A DNA stretch of 62,566 bases. It comes from Lysobacteraceae bacterium (lineage in GTDB: Bacteria > Pseudomonadota > Gammaproteobacteria > Xanthomonadales > Ahniellaceae). The DNA lies in NCBI GenBank assembly GCA_021299185.1, contig JAJTHZ010000010.1, forward strand, positions 1 to 62,566. Reading direction: 5' to 3'. This document shows, piece after piece, positions 17,380 to 28,000 of the stretch (its first letter is position 1; each line of letters begins with the position of its first letter). Both the position numbers and the translations under genes were made by a program. A model generated the notes under the pieces. It saw nothing but the letters and a program-made list of their open reading frames with translations. It searched no databases and was not told where the DNA came from.

Positions 17380-18885
17380 ATGTTGCGCACGACCTGCATC
17401 GCCCTCGCCTTCACCGCGCTGTGCGCGCCCCTCGCTTCGGCAGCCCCGGCCGCCGAAGCGCCGGCGCCGATCGACTGGCGCGCGGCCTATCTCTCCGACC
17501 TCGAGGCCGCCCACGCGGCGATCCGCGACCACCATCCGGGCGCGATCGACCCGCGCAACCCGGGCTTCCGCGAGCGCCTGGACGACGGCTTCGCGCAGGC
17601 GCGGGCGCTGGCGCCGAAGGTGGGCGACGGGCAGGCGTACTGGTTCGGCCTGCGCCGCTTCGCCCACGCGCTGGGCGATCCGCACACCGGCTTCCTGCGC
17701 GACGACGCCGATCCGGCGGCGCGCTGGCCCGGCTTCCTGCTGGTCGAGCGCGACGGCGACTGGGTGGTGGCGCGCGGCACGGGCGACGCGTTGCCGCCGG
17801 ATGGCGCCCGCGTGCTGGACTGCGACGGCCGCACGCCGGCCCAGCTCGCGCAGGCGCTGGTGTTCCCCTTCACCCTCGATGCGCGACTCGCCGCGCACCG
17901 GCGCGAGGCGGCCAGCCGCGCGCTGGTCGACCGCGGCAATCCGCTGGCCCCGCTGCCGCGCCGCTGCCGCTTCGAGCACGACGGCCGCACGCGCGGCCAC
18001 GTGCTGGCCTGGCAGCCGATCGCGACCGAAGCCCTGCAGGCGATGATCGACGACGCGCTGTGGGGCCGCCGCGACCCGGCCATCACCTGGCGCGAGCCGG
18101 CCGAGGGCGTGGCCTGGCTGCAGATCCCGACCTTCTATCCCGAATCCGAGGCCGACGTCGCGGCGCTGGAAGGCCTGATCGCGCGGCTGGCGGCCGAGCG
18201 CGAACGGCTGCACGCGGCGCGGCTGGTGGTGTTCGACCTGCGCGGCAACGGCGGCGGCACCTCGAGCTGGGGCGATCGCCTGGTCGAGGCGCTGTGGGGC
18301 GAGGCGGCGGCGGCCTACCGCCCCGCCGAGGCGCCGGCCACCGACTGGCGCGCGACGCAGGGCAACCTCGACTACTGGCTGGCCGTGCGGACGCAGCTCG
18401 CGCCGCGCTTCGACGCCGATCCCGCGCTGGCGCGCTACGTCGACGGCACCATCGCCGGCCTGCGCGCGGCGCTGGCATCCGGCGCGCCGTACTACCGCGA
18501 GACCGCGGCCGCGCCGGCCGAGGCCGCGCCGGTCACGCCGTGGCCGCTGCGCGCGCCGGTCGCCTTCCTCACCGACGGCCAGTGCGCCAGCGCCTGCCTC
18601 AACTTCGCCGACTGGATGGTGCGCCTGCCGGGCGCGACCCACGTCGGCGCGGAGACCGCGGCCGACGCGGTGTACATCGAGTCGCGCTTCATCGCCCTGC
18701 CGTCGGGACGCGCGCGCCTGCTGCTGGCGCAGAAGGTGCTGCGCGACGGCCCGCGCGCCGACATGCAGCCGTACGCGCCGGACATCGCGTACGGCGGTGC
18801 ATGGACGCGCGAGGCGGTGACGACCTGGGTGCTGGGCCTGCTGCGTGACGGCCGGCTGGCCGCGGCGCCCGGCGCGTCACACTGA
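17380..18885 (+). CDS. Exported S41-like (C-terminal-processing-type) serine peptidase
   Basis: 501 residues with a signal peptide (cleavage near LASAAP). The second half contains the S41 core: F-D-L-R-G-N-G-G-G-T-S and T-D-G-Q-C-A-S-A-C-L, where Ser404 is in the position of the catalytic serine. An H-A-L-G-D-P-H-T-G-F segment near residue 105 is also typical. I see no PDZ domain, so substrate capture differs from CtpA/Prc. It probably acts in the periplasm. Its promoter is shared with the divergent LysR gene, which probably regulates it. Confidence 0.75.
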   Translation: MLRTTCIALAFTALCAPLASAAPAAEAPAPIDWRAAYLSDLEAAHAAIRDHHPGAIDPRNPGFRERLDDGFAQARALAPKVGDGQAYWFGLRRFAHALGDPHTGFLRDDADPAARWPGFLLVERDGDWVVARGTGDALPPDGARVLDCDGRTPAQLAQALVFPFTLDARLAAHRREAASRALVDRGNPLAPLPRRCRFEHDGRTRGHVLAWQPIATEALQAMIDDALWGRRDPAITWREPAEGVAWLQIPTFYPESEADVAALEGLIARLAAERERLHAARLVVFDLRGNGGGTSSWGDRLVEALWGEAAAAYRPAEAPATDWRATQGNLDYWLAVRTQLAPRFDADPALARYVDGTIAGLRAALASGAPYYRETAAAPAEAAPVTPWPLRAPVAFLTDGQCASACLNFADWMVRLPGATHVGAETAADAVYIESRFIALPSGRARLLLAQKVLRDGPRADMQPYAPDIAYGGAWTREAVTTWVLGLLRDGRLAAAPGASH

Positions 18886-18982
18886 ACGCGTGTGTGTGTG
18901 ACCGCACAAACGTGACCTCGGCCACGCGCCGCCCGCGGCCGTCGATCTAGAATCGGCGCGTCTGGGGAAGCGGAGCGAACGC

Positions 18983-20935
18983 ATGGGGATCCACCGCAGC
19001 ATCGCGGCCGTGCTGCTGCTGCTCGCAGCCGGCGCCACGCCGGCGCCGGCGCAGGTCACGTCCACGCTCAACGAGCGCGGCCTCGCCTCGCTGCGCATCA
19101 ACGGCTTCGAGACGATCGGCAACCCCGGATTCCAGGGCGAATTCGGCCTGTACGGCGTCAGCGCGCGGCTGCGCCGCGGCGACGGCAGCACGTACGACGC
19201 CAACGGCGAGGCCACCGGCAGCACGCTGGACGCGCCGAACCGGCGCGTCACGCGCCAGTACGCCTGGGGCCGCGCCGTGCTGCGCTACCTGCTCGACGGC
19301 GCCAACCGCCTGCGGATCGAGATCGACGTGGTCAACACCACGCCCGACACCCTGGTCTCGCTCGGCGGCATCCTGTTCGTGCTCGACATGCCAGTGGTGC
19401 CGGTCGGCGAGGACTGGAGCGGCAGCGTGCCGCTGTCGCAGTTCCCGCGCTTCCTCGATCCGGAGCGCGGCGTGCCGGCGCTGGCGATCGGCTTCGGCAG
19501 TTTCGGCACCCTGACCCTGGTCAACGAAACCGATCCCACGCAGCGCGTGTGGTTCGGCAACCTGCAGGGCTTCAATGCGCCGGCGCGCTATTCGGTGCGC
19601 TTCGGCATGAACGAGGAGGTCGGCGCGGGGCAGACGCGGCGCATCGCGCTCAGCGTGCGCGCCGACGCGGGCCAGCCCGGGCTGGCGGTGACCGCGCGCG
19701 ATGCGATCCAGGCCTATGCCGCCGCACTGCCGCCGCGCCACGTGCCCGACCGCCGGCCGGTGGCGCGCATGTTCCTGTCCAATGCGCCGCCGCCCGGCGG
19801 CCACCCGCCGACCAACCCGCGCGGCTGGATCAACCTGCCGGCGGGCACCGACGTGCGCACCGAGGCCGGGCGCGCCGCGTTCCGCAACCAGATCCTGTCC
19901 ACCGCCGACGCCCTGATCGCCAACATGACCCAGGCGCGCGCGCAGGGCGTGATCGTGTGGGACATCGAGGGCCAGGAATTCCCGCACATGACCAGCTACG
20001 TGTGCGCGCCGCACCTGTACGCCGAGCGCGCGCCGGAGATGGCCTGGCGCGCCACGCCCGGCGGACCGACGGTGGCGGACGAGTTCTTCGCGCGCCTGCG
20101 CAACGCGGGCTTCAAGGTCGGCGTGTGCCTACGCCCGCAGGACTTCCGCTGCGCGGCCGGCAACTGCGAGCAGATCGAAATCGCCGACCCGTGGGCGCAG
20201 ATCACCACCCGGGTGCAGTTCGCCGCGCAGCGCTGGGGCGTGACGCTGTACTACGTCGATTCCAACGTGCACGCCGACTACGGCTGGCCGATCCCGGCGC
20301 GGCGATTGTTCGGCCCGGCGCTGGCCGCGCAGCCGTCGGCGGTGTTCCTCGGCGAGTAGCAGGACCATTCGTACTACGCGGTCGGCGGGCCCTACGACGC
20401 GACCGTGTTCGACACCATCACCGGCACCGGCACCGTGCTGCCCTACGCCGCGGCCTTCGGCGCCATCGTGCCCGGCGACACGCCCACCGGCACGCCGATG
20501 CAGACGCTGCGGCCGCAGTACCTGGCCGCCATGCGGCGCGGCGACGTGCTGCTGGTCGACGGCTGGTTCGCCTCCGAGACGCTGGCGCTGGTGCGCTCGA
20601 TCGCCGAAGAAGTCGGCGCGCGGCCGACCGTCACGCTGCAGTCGCCGTCGGCGGGCGCGGTGGTGCCGCTGGGCGTGCCGCTTCCGATGCAGGCCGACGC
20701 CGCCGACGGCGACGGGTCGATTGCGCGGATCGAGTACTACAGCGCCGGGCTGAAGATCGGCGAGGCGACCGCGGCGCCGTGGACCTTCACCTGGCCGCAG
20801 CCGTGGCCCGGCGCGCACCTGATCACCGCGATCGCGATCGACAACGCCGGCAACCGCGGCTTCGCCACGCCGGTGCGTATCGAAGTCGGCGGCGCCGATC
20901 CGAACGTGCTGTTCCGCAACGGCTTCGAGCCCTGA
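18983..20935 (+). pseudogene. Secreted protein interrupted by an in-frame TAG; C-terminal GFE tag
   Basis: One reading frame of 651 codons is split by a single TAG at 20357-20359. Upstream are 458 residues with a signal peptide (ending near APAPAQ) and a beta-rich domain, then a barrel-like part with V-I-V-W-D-I-E-G-Q-E and Y-Y-V-D-S-N-V-H, in the style of glycoside-hydrolase-like proteins. Downstream, without a frame change, the protein resumes (Q-D-H-S-Y-Y-A-V-G-G) and ends with an Ig-like domain (I-E-Y-Y-S-A-G-L-K-I-G) and the tag N-V-L-F-R-N-G-F-E-P. A nonsense mutation (CAG or TGG to TAG) or a sequencing error explains it best; readthrough is possible. If the stop is real, the secreted product loses its Ig domain and tag. 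Confidence 0.7.
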
Positions 20936-20954
20936 GCCGCGCCGCGGCGGCGGT

Positions 20955-22289
20955 TCAGTCGGCGGGCAGGCGCAAGATGGCGCGCAGGCCACCGCTCGCG
21001 CGATTGGCGAAGGCGAGCTGGCCGCCGTGCAGCGTGGCCACGGTGCGCGCGATCGAAAGGCCCAGCCCGATGCCGCCGGTGGCGCGGCTGCGCGAGGCCT
21101 CCAGCCGGCGGAACGGATCGCCCAGCAGCGGCAGTTCGGCCTCCGGCACGCCTGGGCCCTGGTCGTCGATCACGATCGACCACTGGGCGGCGTCGTTTGC
21201 GAGGTGCACCTGCGCGCAGCGTCCGTAGCGCACGGCGTTGTCGAGCAGGTTGTCGACCGCGCGCCGCAGCATCACCGGATCGGCCGCCAGCGGCGCCTGC
21301 GGCGGCAGGTCGAGCGCGACCTCGCCGCCGGCCTCGCGCGCCGCATCGGCGGCCTCGCGCAGCAGCGGCACCAGGTCGATGCGCTCGCGCGCGGGCGCGG
21401 CTTCCTCGCCGCGCGCGAAGTCGACCACCTGCGCGATCATCGCCTCCATGCGGCGGATGTCGGCCACCATGCGTTCGCGCAGCGGCGACGGCACCGATTC
21501 CGCGCGCACGCGCAGGCCGGTCAGCGGCGTGCGCAGGTCGTGCGCCACCGCGGCGACCATCCGCGTGCGTTCGTTGGCCTGCGCACGGATGCGCTCGCGC
21601 ATCGCATTGAAGGCCTGCGCCGCGGCCTGCACCTCGGCCGGGCCTTCGACCGCCGCCGGCGGGCCGCGGCCGTGCAGGTCGAGCGCGGCGGCGGCCTCGG
21701 CCAGCGCGCGCACCGGGCGGGTCAGGCGCCGCGCGGCGAACCACGCCACCGGCAGCACGGCCAGTGCGCCGAGCAGCGAGCCGGCGAGCAGGCGCAGGCG
21801 CCAGCCACTGAACAAAGGCTGGCGCGGACCGACGGTCAGCCAGCGGCCGTCGGCCGTGCGGCGCGCCAGCTCGAACGGCGGCAGCGCGACGCGGCGATCG
21901 GCGATCAGCGCCGGCACGTCGACCTGCGCGCGGGGATCGGCCACCGCCGCATCGGTTGCGAGCACTTCCACCACCGGCGCGCCCGCCACCGGGCGCAGCC
22001 AGACCGCGCGCACGGCATCGGCGGGCAGGCCGAGGCGCGTGGATGCGGCCTGCACCACGAGGTCCGCCGACGGGCCCGCCGGCGGCTGCGCGGCGATGCG
22101 CCGCCGCAGCGTGGCGTCGCCCTCGGCGGGCGCGTCGTCGGCGAGCGCGGCAAGCGCGGCGTCGATGGTCATCGGCGGCGGCACCGGCGTGGGCGTGAGC
22201 AGCACCACCACGAAGCCCAGCGCGAGCACGGCGAGCATCACCGCCAGCAGCAGGGCCACGACCTGCGGCAGAAGCGGGCGCGCGCTCAT
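20955..22289 (-). CDS. Two-component sensor histidine kinase (EnvZ-like architecture)
   Basis: 444 residues. Two membrane segments (about 8-32 and 175-195) flank a periplasmic loop of about 140 residues. A HAMP-like linker follows, then the H-box A-H-D-L-R-T-P-L with the phosphorylated His, the N-box D-N-L-L-D-N-A-V-R-Y, and ATP-lid glycines D-D-Q-G-P-G-V and G-G-I-G-L-G-L. The start overlaps the response-regulator stop by four bases (ATGA at 22286-22289), so translation is coupled. It senses an unknown envelope signal and phosphorylates the partner regulator. It converges with the preceding secreted-protein gene. Confidence 0.92.
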   Translation of the reverse strand: MSARPLLPQVVALLLAVMLAVLALGFVVVLLTPTPVPPPMTIDAALAALADDAPAEGDATLRRRIAAQPPAGPSADLVVQAASTRLGLPADAVRAVWLRPVAGAPVVEVLATDAAVADPRAQVDVPALIADRRVALPPFELARRTADGRWLTVGPRQPLFSGWRLRLLAGSLLGALAVLPVAWFAARRLTRPVRALAEAAAALDLHGRGPPAAVEGPAEVQAAAQAFNAMRERIRAQANERTRMVAAVAHDLRTPLTGLRVRAESVPSPLRERMVADIRRMEAMIAQVVDFARGEEAAPARERIDLVPLLREAADAAREAGGEVALDLPPQAPLAADPVMLRRAVDNLLDNAVRYGRCAQVHLANDAAQWSIVIDDQGPGVPEAELPLLGDPFRRLEASRSRATGGIGLGLSIARTVATLHGGQLAFANRASGGLRAILRLPAD

Positions 22290-22984
22290 CCGCGGCGCAC
22301 CGGCAGGCGGAAGCGATAGCCCGCGCCGCGCACGGTCTCGATCGCCTGACCGTCGCCGGCGCCCTCGAGCTTGCGCCGCAGGCGGCTGACGGCGAGGTCG
22401 ATCGCGCGGTCGTAGGGAGCCTCGACGTCGCCATGCACGAGATCGAGCAGCATCTGCCGGGTCAGCGTGCGCGCGGGTCGCTCGACGAAGACCTGCAGCA
22501 GCGCGGCCTCGCCGGGGGTGAGCGCGACCTCGCTGCCGTCGGCGCGCTGCAGGCGGCGCGCATCGGCGTCGAAGCGCCAGTCGGCGAATTCGAAGGCCGG
22601 CACCGTCTCGCCGGGCGGCCGGTTGCGACGCAGCACCGCGCGGATGCGGGCCAGCAGTTCGCGCGGCTCGAAGGGCTTGCCGAGGTAGTCGGCCGCACCC
22701 AGTTCGAGGCCGACGATGCGATCGGTGGCCGCGCCCAGCGCGCTGACCACCAGCACCGGCGGTCCGGCCGCGGCGAGCCGGCGGCAGATCGACAGCCCGT
22801 CCTCGCCGGGCAGCATCAGGTCCAGCACGACGAGGTCGGGACGGCGCTCGCGCAGGCGCAGGTCCATCGCCGCGCCGTCCGCCACCGCGCGCACCTGCAG
22901 GCCGTGCGCGCCGAGATAATCCACCACCGCCTCGCGCACGCTGGCGTCGTCTTCCACCAGCAGGATGTCGGGCGCGGCGTGCAT
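22286..22984 (-). CDS. OmpR/PhoB-family response regulator
   Basis: 232 residues. The receiver domain is complete: V-E-D-D acidic pocket, phospho-acceptor Asp in V-L-D-L-M-L-P, the switch Ser in V-V-S-A and Lys in G-K-P-F. A C-terminal winged helix (A-L-T-P-G-E-A-A-L-L, R-A-I-D-L-A-V-S-R-L-R-R-K-L, V-R-G-A-G-Y-R-F) binds DNA. It is the first gene of the pair with the histidine kinase. Its targets are unknown; the divergent aspartic protease gene, 117 bp away, is a candidate. Confidence 0.94.
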   Translation of the reverse strand: MHAAPDILLVEDDASVREAVVDYLGAHGLQVRAVADGAAMDLRLRERRPDLVVLDLMLPGEDGLSICRRLAAAGPPVLVVSALGAATDRIVGLELGAADYLGKPFEPRELLARIRAVLRRNRPPGETVPAFEFADWRFDADARRLQRADGSEVALTPGEAALLQVFVERPARTLTRQMLLDLVHGDVEAPYDRAIDLAVSRLRRKLEGAGDGQAIETVRGAGYRFRLPVRRG

Positions 22985-23101
22985 GGGCGCAGGATTGGCG
23001 GCGAGTGTATCGGGATTGTGTCGGGCCGCCGGCGAACGGAAAAACCGACGATACCCCCGTGTGTGGAGATGGCGCTTCCCCACCCACCGGAGTGTCGCGC
23101 C

Positions 23102-24049
23102 GTGCATCGATTCGCCGCCGTCTTCCTCATCCTCGCCCTCGCCCCGACCGGCCGCGCCAGCGCCGACAGCGACGGACCCTGGTCGCTCGAACTGTCGATG
23201 GCCGGCAACTACCCGGTGGTGTCGGCACGAACGCCGGGGCGCGAGGCGCCGCTGCGCCTGGTCGTCGATACCGCGGCCGGCGGTACCGTGCTGGACACCG
23301 CGCTGGCGCAGCAGCTCGGACTGACGGCGGGCGAATCGATCGAGGTGCGCGGCGCGAGCGGCGCGAGCACTACGCAGCGTGCCTCGCAGCCGCTGCGGCT
23401 GACCCTGGTCGAGGGCCTGACGATCGCCGTGCAGCCGATCCTCACCGACATGTCGCGCTTCGGCAGCGCGGACATCGCCTACGACGGCATCCTCGGCAAC
23501 GACGTGCTGCGCCAGTTCGAGGTGCGCTTCGACGTGCCGGCCGGCGACCTGGTGCTGGCCCTGCCGGGCGTCGGCCCGTCGCCGGTCGCGGACCTGAAGT
23601 GCATCGACAACCAGCGGCCGGGCGACGCAGGCCCGCGCCTGGCCGGCTTCGGTCTGTTCGACCTCACGCTCGGCATCGCCGGCGAGCAGCCCCGCGAGGC
23701 GAAGGTGCGCGCGGTGCTGGACACTGGCGCCGCCGCGACCGTGCTCAACCACGCGGCTGCCGCCGCGCTCGGGGTTGCCGAAGGCGACCCACGCCTGCGC
23801 CCCTACGAGGCGGGCACCAAGGGCTTCGCCGCCGATGCGATCGCCACCGAACTGATGGACCTCGCTTCCGCGCAGGTCGCCGACTGGCGGGCTGGCAGCG
23901 CCACCGTGCGGGTGAGCGAGCTGCCGGTGTTCCAGGTGCTCGACCTGCACCAGCAGCCGGCGGCGATCCTCGGCATCGACCTGCTGCGCCAGGTGCCGGT
24001 CGGCCTCACCGCCGGTGTGGGCCGCCTGTGCTTCGGCACGACCCCCTGA
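23102..24049 (+). CDS. Exported retropepsin-like aspartic protease with two active-site motifs
   Basis: 315 residues from a GTG at 23102, preferred because GGAG lies nine bases upstream and the signal peptide (H-R-F-A-A-V-F-L-I-L-A-L-A) starts at once; an in-frame ATG at 23069 would add 11 residues before it. Two homologous halves each carry an active-site segment: V-V-D-T-A-A-G-G-T (Asp56) and V-L-D-T-G-A-A-A-T (Asp207). The first has DTA in place of DTG. Each half also has the I-L-G-N-D or I-L-G-I-D-L-L turn. The family is of the aspartyl/retropepsin-like bacterial type (periplasmic). A two-lobed single chain is less common than the single-lobed dimeric form. Confidence 0.82.
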   Translation: MHRFAAVFLILALAPTGRASADSDGPWSLELSMAGNYPVVSARTPGREAPLRLVVDTAAGGTVLDTALAQQLGLTAGESIEVRGASGASTTQRASQPLRLTLVEGLTIAVQPILTDMSRFGSADIAYDGILGNDVLRQFEVRFDVPAGDLVLALPGVGPSPVADLKCIDNQRPGDAGPRLAGFGLFDLTLGIAGEQPREAKVRAVLDTGAAATVLNHAAAAALGVAEGDPRLRPYEAGTKGFAADAIATELMDLASAQVADWRAGSATVRVSELPVFQVLDLHQQPAAILGIDLLRQVPVGLTAGVGRLCFGTTP

Positions 24050-24083
24050 GCGCTCGACGCCGCGCGCCGCACTGCGCGCGGCG

Positions 24084-24725
24084 TCAGTCGACCACCCCGG
24101 CCACGCCGACCGTGCCGAAGCGATTGCCGTGCACGGCGTCGCTGTTGGCCGGCGCGATCACGCCGAAGGTGCCGATCGCATCGAAGGTGTTGTCCGCGAT
24201 CGACGAGGCGCGGCCGACCGGTGCATCGACCAGCACGCCGTACTCGGCGTCGTGCACCTGGTTGGCCACGATGCGATGGCCGCCGCCGCGCGACAGCGCG
24301 CCGGGCAAGGTCAGGGCCACGACCGCGTGGCCCGCCACGCCGTCGAAACGGTTGCCGGCGATCCCGGCGTGGCTGGCGTTGGTCAGTCGCACGCCCTCGC
24401 CGACCGCGACGAAATCGACGCCCTGCACCACGAGGCCGTGCGCGCGCGTCGCCTCCACGCCGGTCATCGCGCCTTCGATGCGGCCGGGGCCTGCGACCCC
24501 CACCCCGTGCACGTCTTCCAGCGCGATCGCGGTGGCGTCGGGCCCGGTGCGGATGGTGTGGCCGGCGAGGTCGATGCGTACGCCGGAGCGCACCACGCGC
24601 AGCGCGTCGCCGTCGCAATCGAGGTCGCGGGTCAGCACCACGTCATGGTCGACGACGGCACCGCAGTCGAGGGCGGCGGCGGGAACGGCGGTCGCGGCGA
24701 GCAGCAGGGACAAGGCGAGGCGCAT
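24084..24725 (-). CDS. Exported right-handed beta-helix (NosD/pectate-lyase-fold) protein
   Basis: 213 residues with a signal peptide (ending near PAAALD). The mature part opens with the two-cysteine segment D-C-G-A-V-V and D-L-D-C-D-G that commonly starts such proteins, followed by short repeating turns (I-D-L-A-G-H-T-I, G-V-G-V-A-G-P-G-R-I, I-A-G-N-R-F-D-G-V, I-A-D-N-T-F-D-A-I, V-H-G-N-R-F) typical of parallel beta-helices of the NosD/carbohydrate-binding type. Catalytic residues of polysaccharide lyases are not evident. It is probably a periplasmic or surface binding protein. Confidence 0.8.
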   Translation of the reverse strand: MRLALSLLLAATAVPAAALDCGAVVDHDVVLTRDLDCDGDALRVVRSGVRIDLAGHTIRTGPDATAIALEDVHGVGVAGPGRIEGAMTGVEATRAHGLVVQGVDFVAVGEGVRLTNASHAGIAGNRFDGVAGHAVVALTLPGALSRGGGHRIVANQVHDAEYGVLVDAPVGRASSIADNTFDAIGTFGVIAPANSDAVHGNRFGTVGVAGVVD

Positions 24726-25071
24726 GGCGGGCTCCGGGAGTCGCGGCGCGAGCGGCGCCGTCGACAGAGAGTAGGGGCGGGCGCGGCGGCCGGATGCCGG
24801 GCCGCAGCGGGCGTTGCCGCGCGTTCAGCGCGTGCGCACGGACGCACCATGCCGCGCCGCCGGACATGCGCGGCACGAGGCCGTGGCATCAAGGACTTGG
24901 CGCGTGCGCGCAGGCATGCCGGACCGTTCGGGCGCGACTGAACGGCCGCCAACGCGCGTCGCGACAGCCCTCGCGCGACGCCACCCGCTGCAACGACCAC
25001 CGCCCGGGGCGCGCGGGCGCATCGATCGCGCGCACCGGCGGCCGGGCCGGGTCCGACTGCAGCCAAGCCAC
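24726..25071. other. Gene-free gap
   Basis: These 346 bp lie between two genes on the minus strand. Long open frames cross it on both strands, but they are the usual by-product of very high GC. I see no hairpin, repeat or RNA-like element I would defend. It must include the promoter of the beta-helix gene. Confidence 0.5.
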
Positions 25072-28000
25072 TCAGGGCAAGGTCACGAACAGCACGGCAT
25101 CGGCGCTGGTGACCACGTAGCGGCGCGGTCCGATAGCGAGCGCACCCCACGGCGCGAACAACCCACCCGGCACGCCGAGACGGATCCCCATCGCGCCGCT
25201 GGGCGCGCCGACCACCGTGCTGACCTCGCCGTTCGCGATCCGCCGCAGCGTGTGGTTGAGGGTGTCGGCGACCAGCAGGCTGCCGTCGCTGCCGACCGCG
25301 ATCCCGCTCGGACGGTCGAAGCGCGCGCTGGCCAGCGGGCCGTCGAGGCTGCCCGGCCCGGCCATGCCGGCGTACGTGCTCACCACACCCTGCGGGGTGA
25401 CGCGGCGGATCGCCGAGCCGCCGAATTCGGTCACCCACAGGATGCCCGCGGCGTCGATCGCGATCCCACGCGGCTGGCTGAACGCAGCATCGGCCCCGTC
25501 GCCGTCGATCCGCACACAGACGCCGGGCTGCCCGGCGAAGCGCGTGACCTCGGCCTGCGGCGTGATCCGACGCAGCAGGCAACCATCGCTTTCGACCACG
25601 AACAGGTCGCCGGCAGCGTCGAACGCGAGGCCCTGCGGCGCGCTCAATCGCGCCGCGGCGCCGATCCCGTCCACGCTGCCGTCCTCGAACGCGGTGCCGA
25701 CGAAGGTCGTCACCGCGCGGGTGGCGGGATCGATGCGGCGGATGGTGTTCGGACCATCGACGACATAGACCAGCCCATCGGGACCAACCGCGACGGCCAA
25801 CGGCGAGTAGAAGCGCGCGGCATCGCCGACGCCATCGTCGGTGCCGAACGCGCCGGCGCGGCCGGCGAGGGTGGTGACCTCGCCGTCGAGCGTCACGCGG
25901 CGGATCGTGTGGTTGCCGGTGTCCGGCACGTACAGCGTGCCCGCGCCATCCCAGCCGGCCTGCATCGGCACGCGCAGGCGCGCCGCCGCGCCGCGGCCAT
26001 CGCGCGCACCGGCGTTGCCGACCTGCCCGGCGAGCGTGTCCACGCTGCCCACCGGCGGCGTGCCGGACAGCACGACCCGCCGCAGCAGGTGGCTGGACCG
26101 GTCGACCACCAGCAGGCGGCCGGCGGCGTCGATCGCCACCGCGACGGGAATCTCGAAGCGCGCCGCGGCCCCCACGCCGTCGGCCGCGGGCTCGCCGGTC
26201 GCGGCGGTGCCCGCCACGCTGCTGACCACGCCTGCCGTTGTGGCCCGACGCAGCAGGCCGGTGATCGCGTCGACGAAGTACGCATTGCCCGATGCGTCGA
26301 TCGCCGGCCCGTGCGGCAGGTAGAGCCGCGCCGCGGGACCGGTGCCGTCGGTCGCGCCGAAGTCGCCGGCGGTGCCGGCCAGCGTCGACACGCTGCCGTC
26401 GGGCGCGATCGCGCGCAGCGTGTGGTTCTGCGTGTCGGCGACCACCAGCCGCCCACCGGCGTCGACCGCGATCCCGGTCGGGGCGAAGAAGCGCGCCGCC
26501 GTGCGCGGGCCGTCGGTGCTGCCGCGGCTGCCTGGCGCGCCGGCCCAGGTCTCGACGCGATAGGTCGGGGCGCCCGGCGCGCCCTCCACGGTGATCCGTC
26601 GCACCACGTGGCTGTTCTGCTCGGTGAACCAGATCGTGCCGTCGGCGGCCACCGCGAGACCGCTCGGATAGGCCACGCGCACCGCGGCGCCGACTCCATC
26701 CACCGTTGCGGCTTCATCCTTCACGCCGGCGATCGTGGTCACCGTCGCGCTGACGAGGTCGATCCGCCGGATCAGGCTGTTGGCATCGCCAACGTAGGCC
26801 ACGTTGCGCGCGCGATCGACCGCGATCGCGGACGGGTCGGAGAAGCGCGCCGCCGCGCCGATGCCGTCGCCGGGCGTGGCACCGCTGCGCAGCCGCGGCG
26901 CGCCGGCGAAGGTGGTCACCACGCCGGCCGGCGTGACGCGCCGGATCGTGTGGTTGGCGCGATCGACCACGTAGGCATTGCCGGCGGCGTCGGTGGCCAC
27001 GGCCTGCGGCGACCAGAAGCGCGCCTGCGGACCGCTGCCGTCGTAACTGCCGGCGCCGGCGGGCGAGCCGGCGAGCAAGGCCACGCCGGTGGCCGGCGCG
27101 ACGACCGTCAGGCGCGCCGGCGTCGCCAGCGCGTCCGGTGGCACGCCGTTGCGCGCGGTCGCCTCCACCGGCAGGCCGTTGCAGCCGGCGGCGACGACGC
27201 GCAGGCGCAGTTCGCTGCGCCGGGGATCGCCGTAGGCGACGTCCAGCGTGCAGGCGCCAGTGGTGAAGCCGCCGCCCGTCGGCGGCAGCGGCTGGCCGGC
27301 GAGCCGCCAGTCGAAGACCGGCGCGGGCAGGCCGCTGGCGAACGCGCTGAACTCCGCGTTGCCGCCGACCAGCGCCGCCGCGTCGCGCGGCGCACGCACG
27401 ATCTGCGGCGCCTGCGGTGGTCCCGCCACGGCAAGCGCGGCGCTCGCGCTGGTCGCCTCGCCTTCGTCGTTGCGCGCCACCGCGCGGATCCGCGCGCCGT
27501 CGTCGGCCACGCCCAGCGGGCCCAGCGTGCATGTCGCGCGGGTCACCGAGCCGCTGGCGGCGGGCGGCGTCTCCGCGCAGCCGGCCTCGCCGACGATCGG
27601 CGCGAACTGGTTCGGGTCGCCGGCTTCGGCGCGTTCCCACGCGATCGCCGGCAGCGGGTTGCCGCGCGCTTCGGCGGTGAAGGAAACGGGTTGGCCCTGC
27701 GCACCGGCTGCATTCGCCGGCGCGCGCACGAACACCGGCGGCGACGGCGGCGGACGCACCGACAGGGTCGCCACCGACGACAGCGTGCAGCGCGGCGTAC
27801 CCCGGACGCAGGCCTCGACGCGGTACTGCGCGCCATCGTCGGCCGCGGCGCTGGCCGCGGCCAGCGTGTAGGTCGGCGCGGTCGCGCCGGCCAGCAGGGT
27901 GAATCCCGGCACGCGCGGCGCCTGGCGCAGCCAGCGCCACGCCAGCGGCTCGTTGCTGGCGACGCTGGCATTGGCGGCGAAGGTCGCCGACGCACCCTCG

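Noticed and set aside
18888-18900. CGTGTGTGTGTG microsatellite before the amber-interrupted gene.
   Set aside because: It is short, lies outside any gene and has no sign of affecting a start; too weak to call a phase-variable tract.
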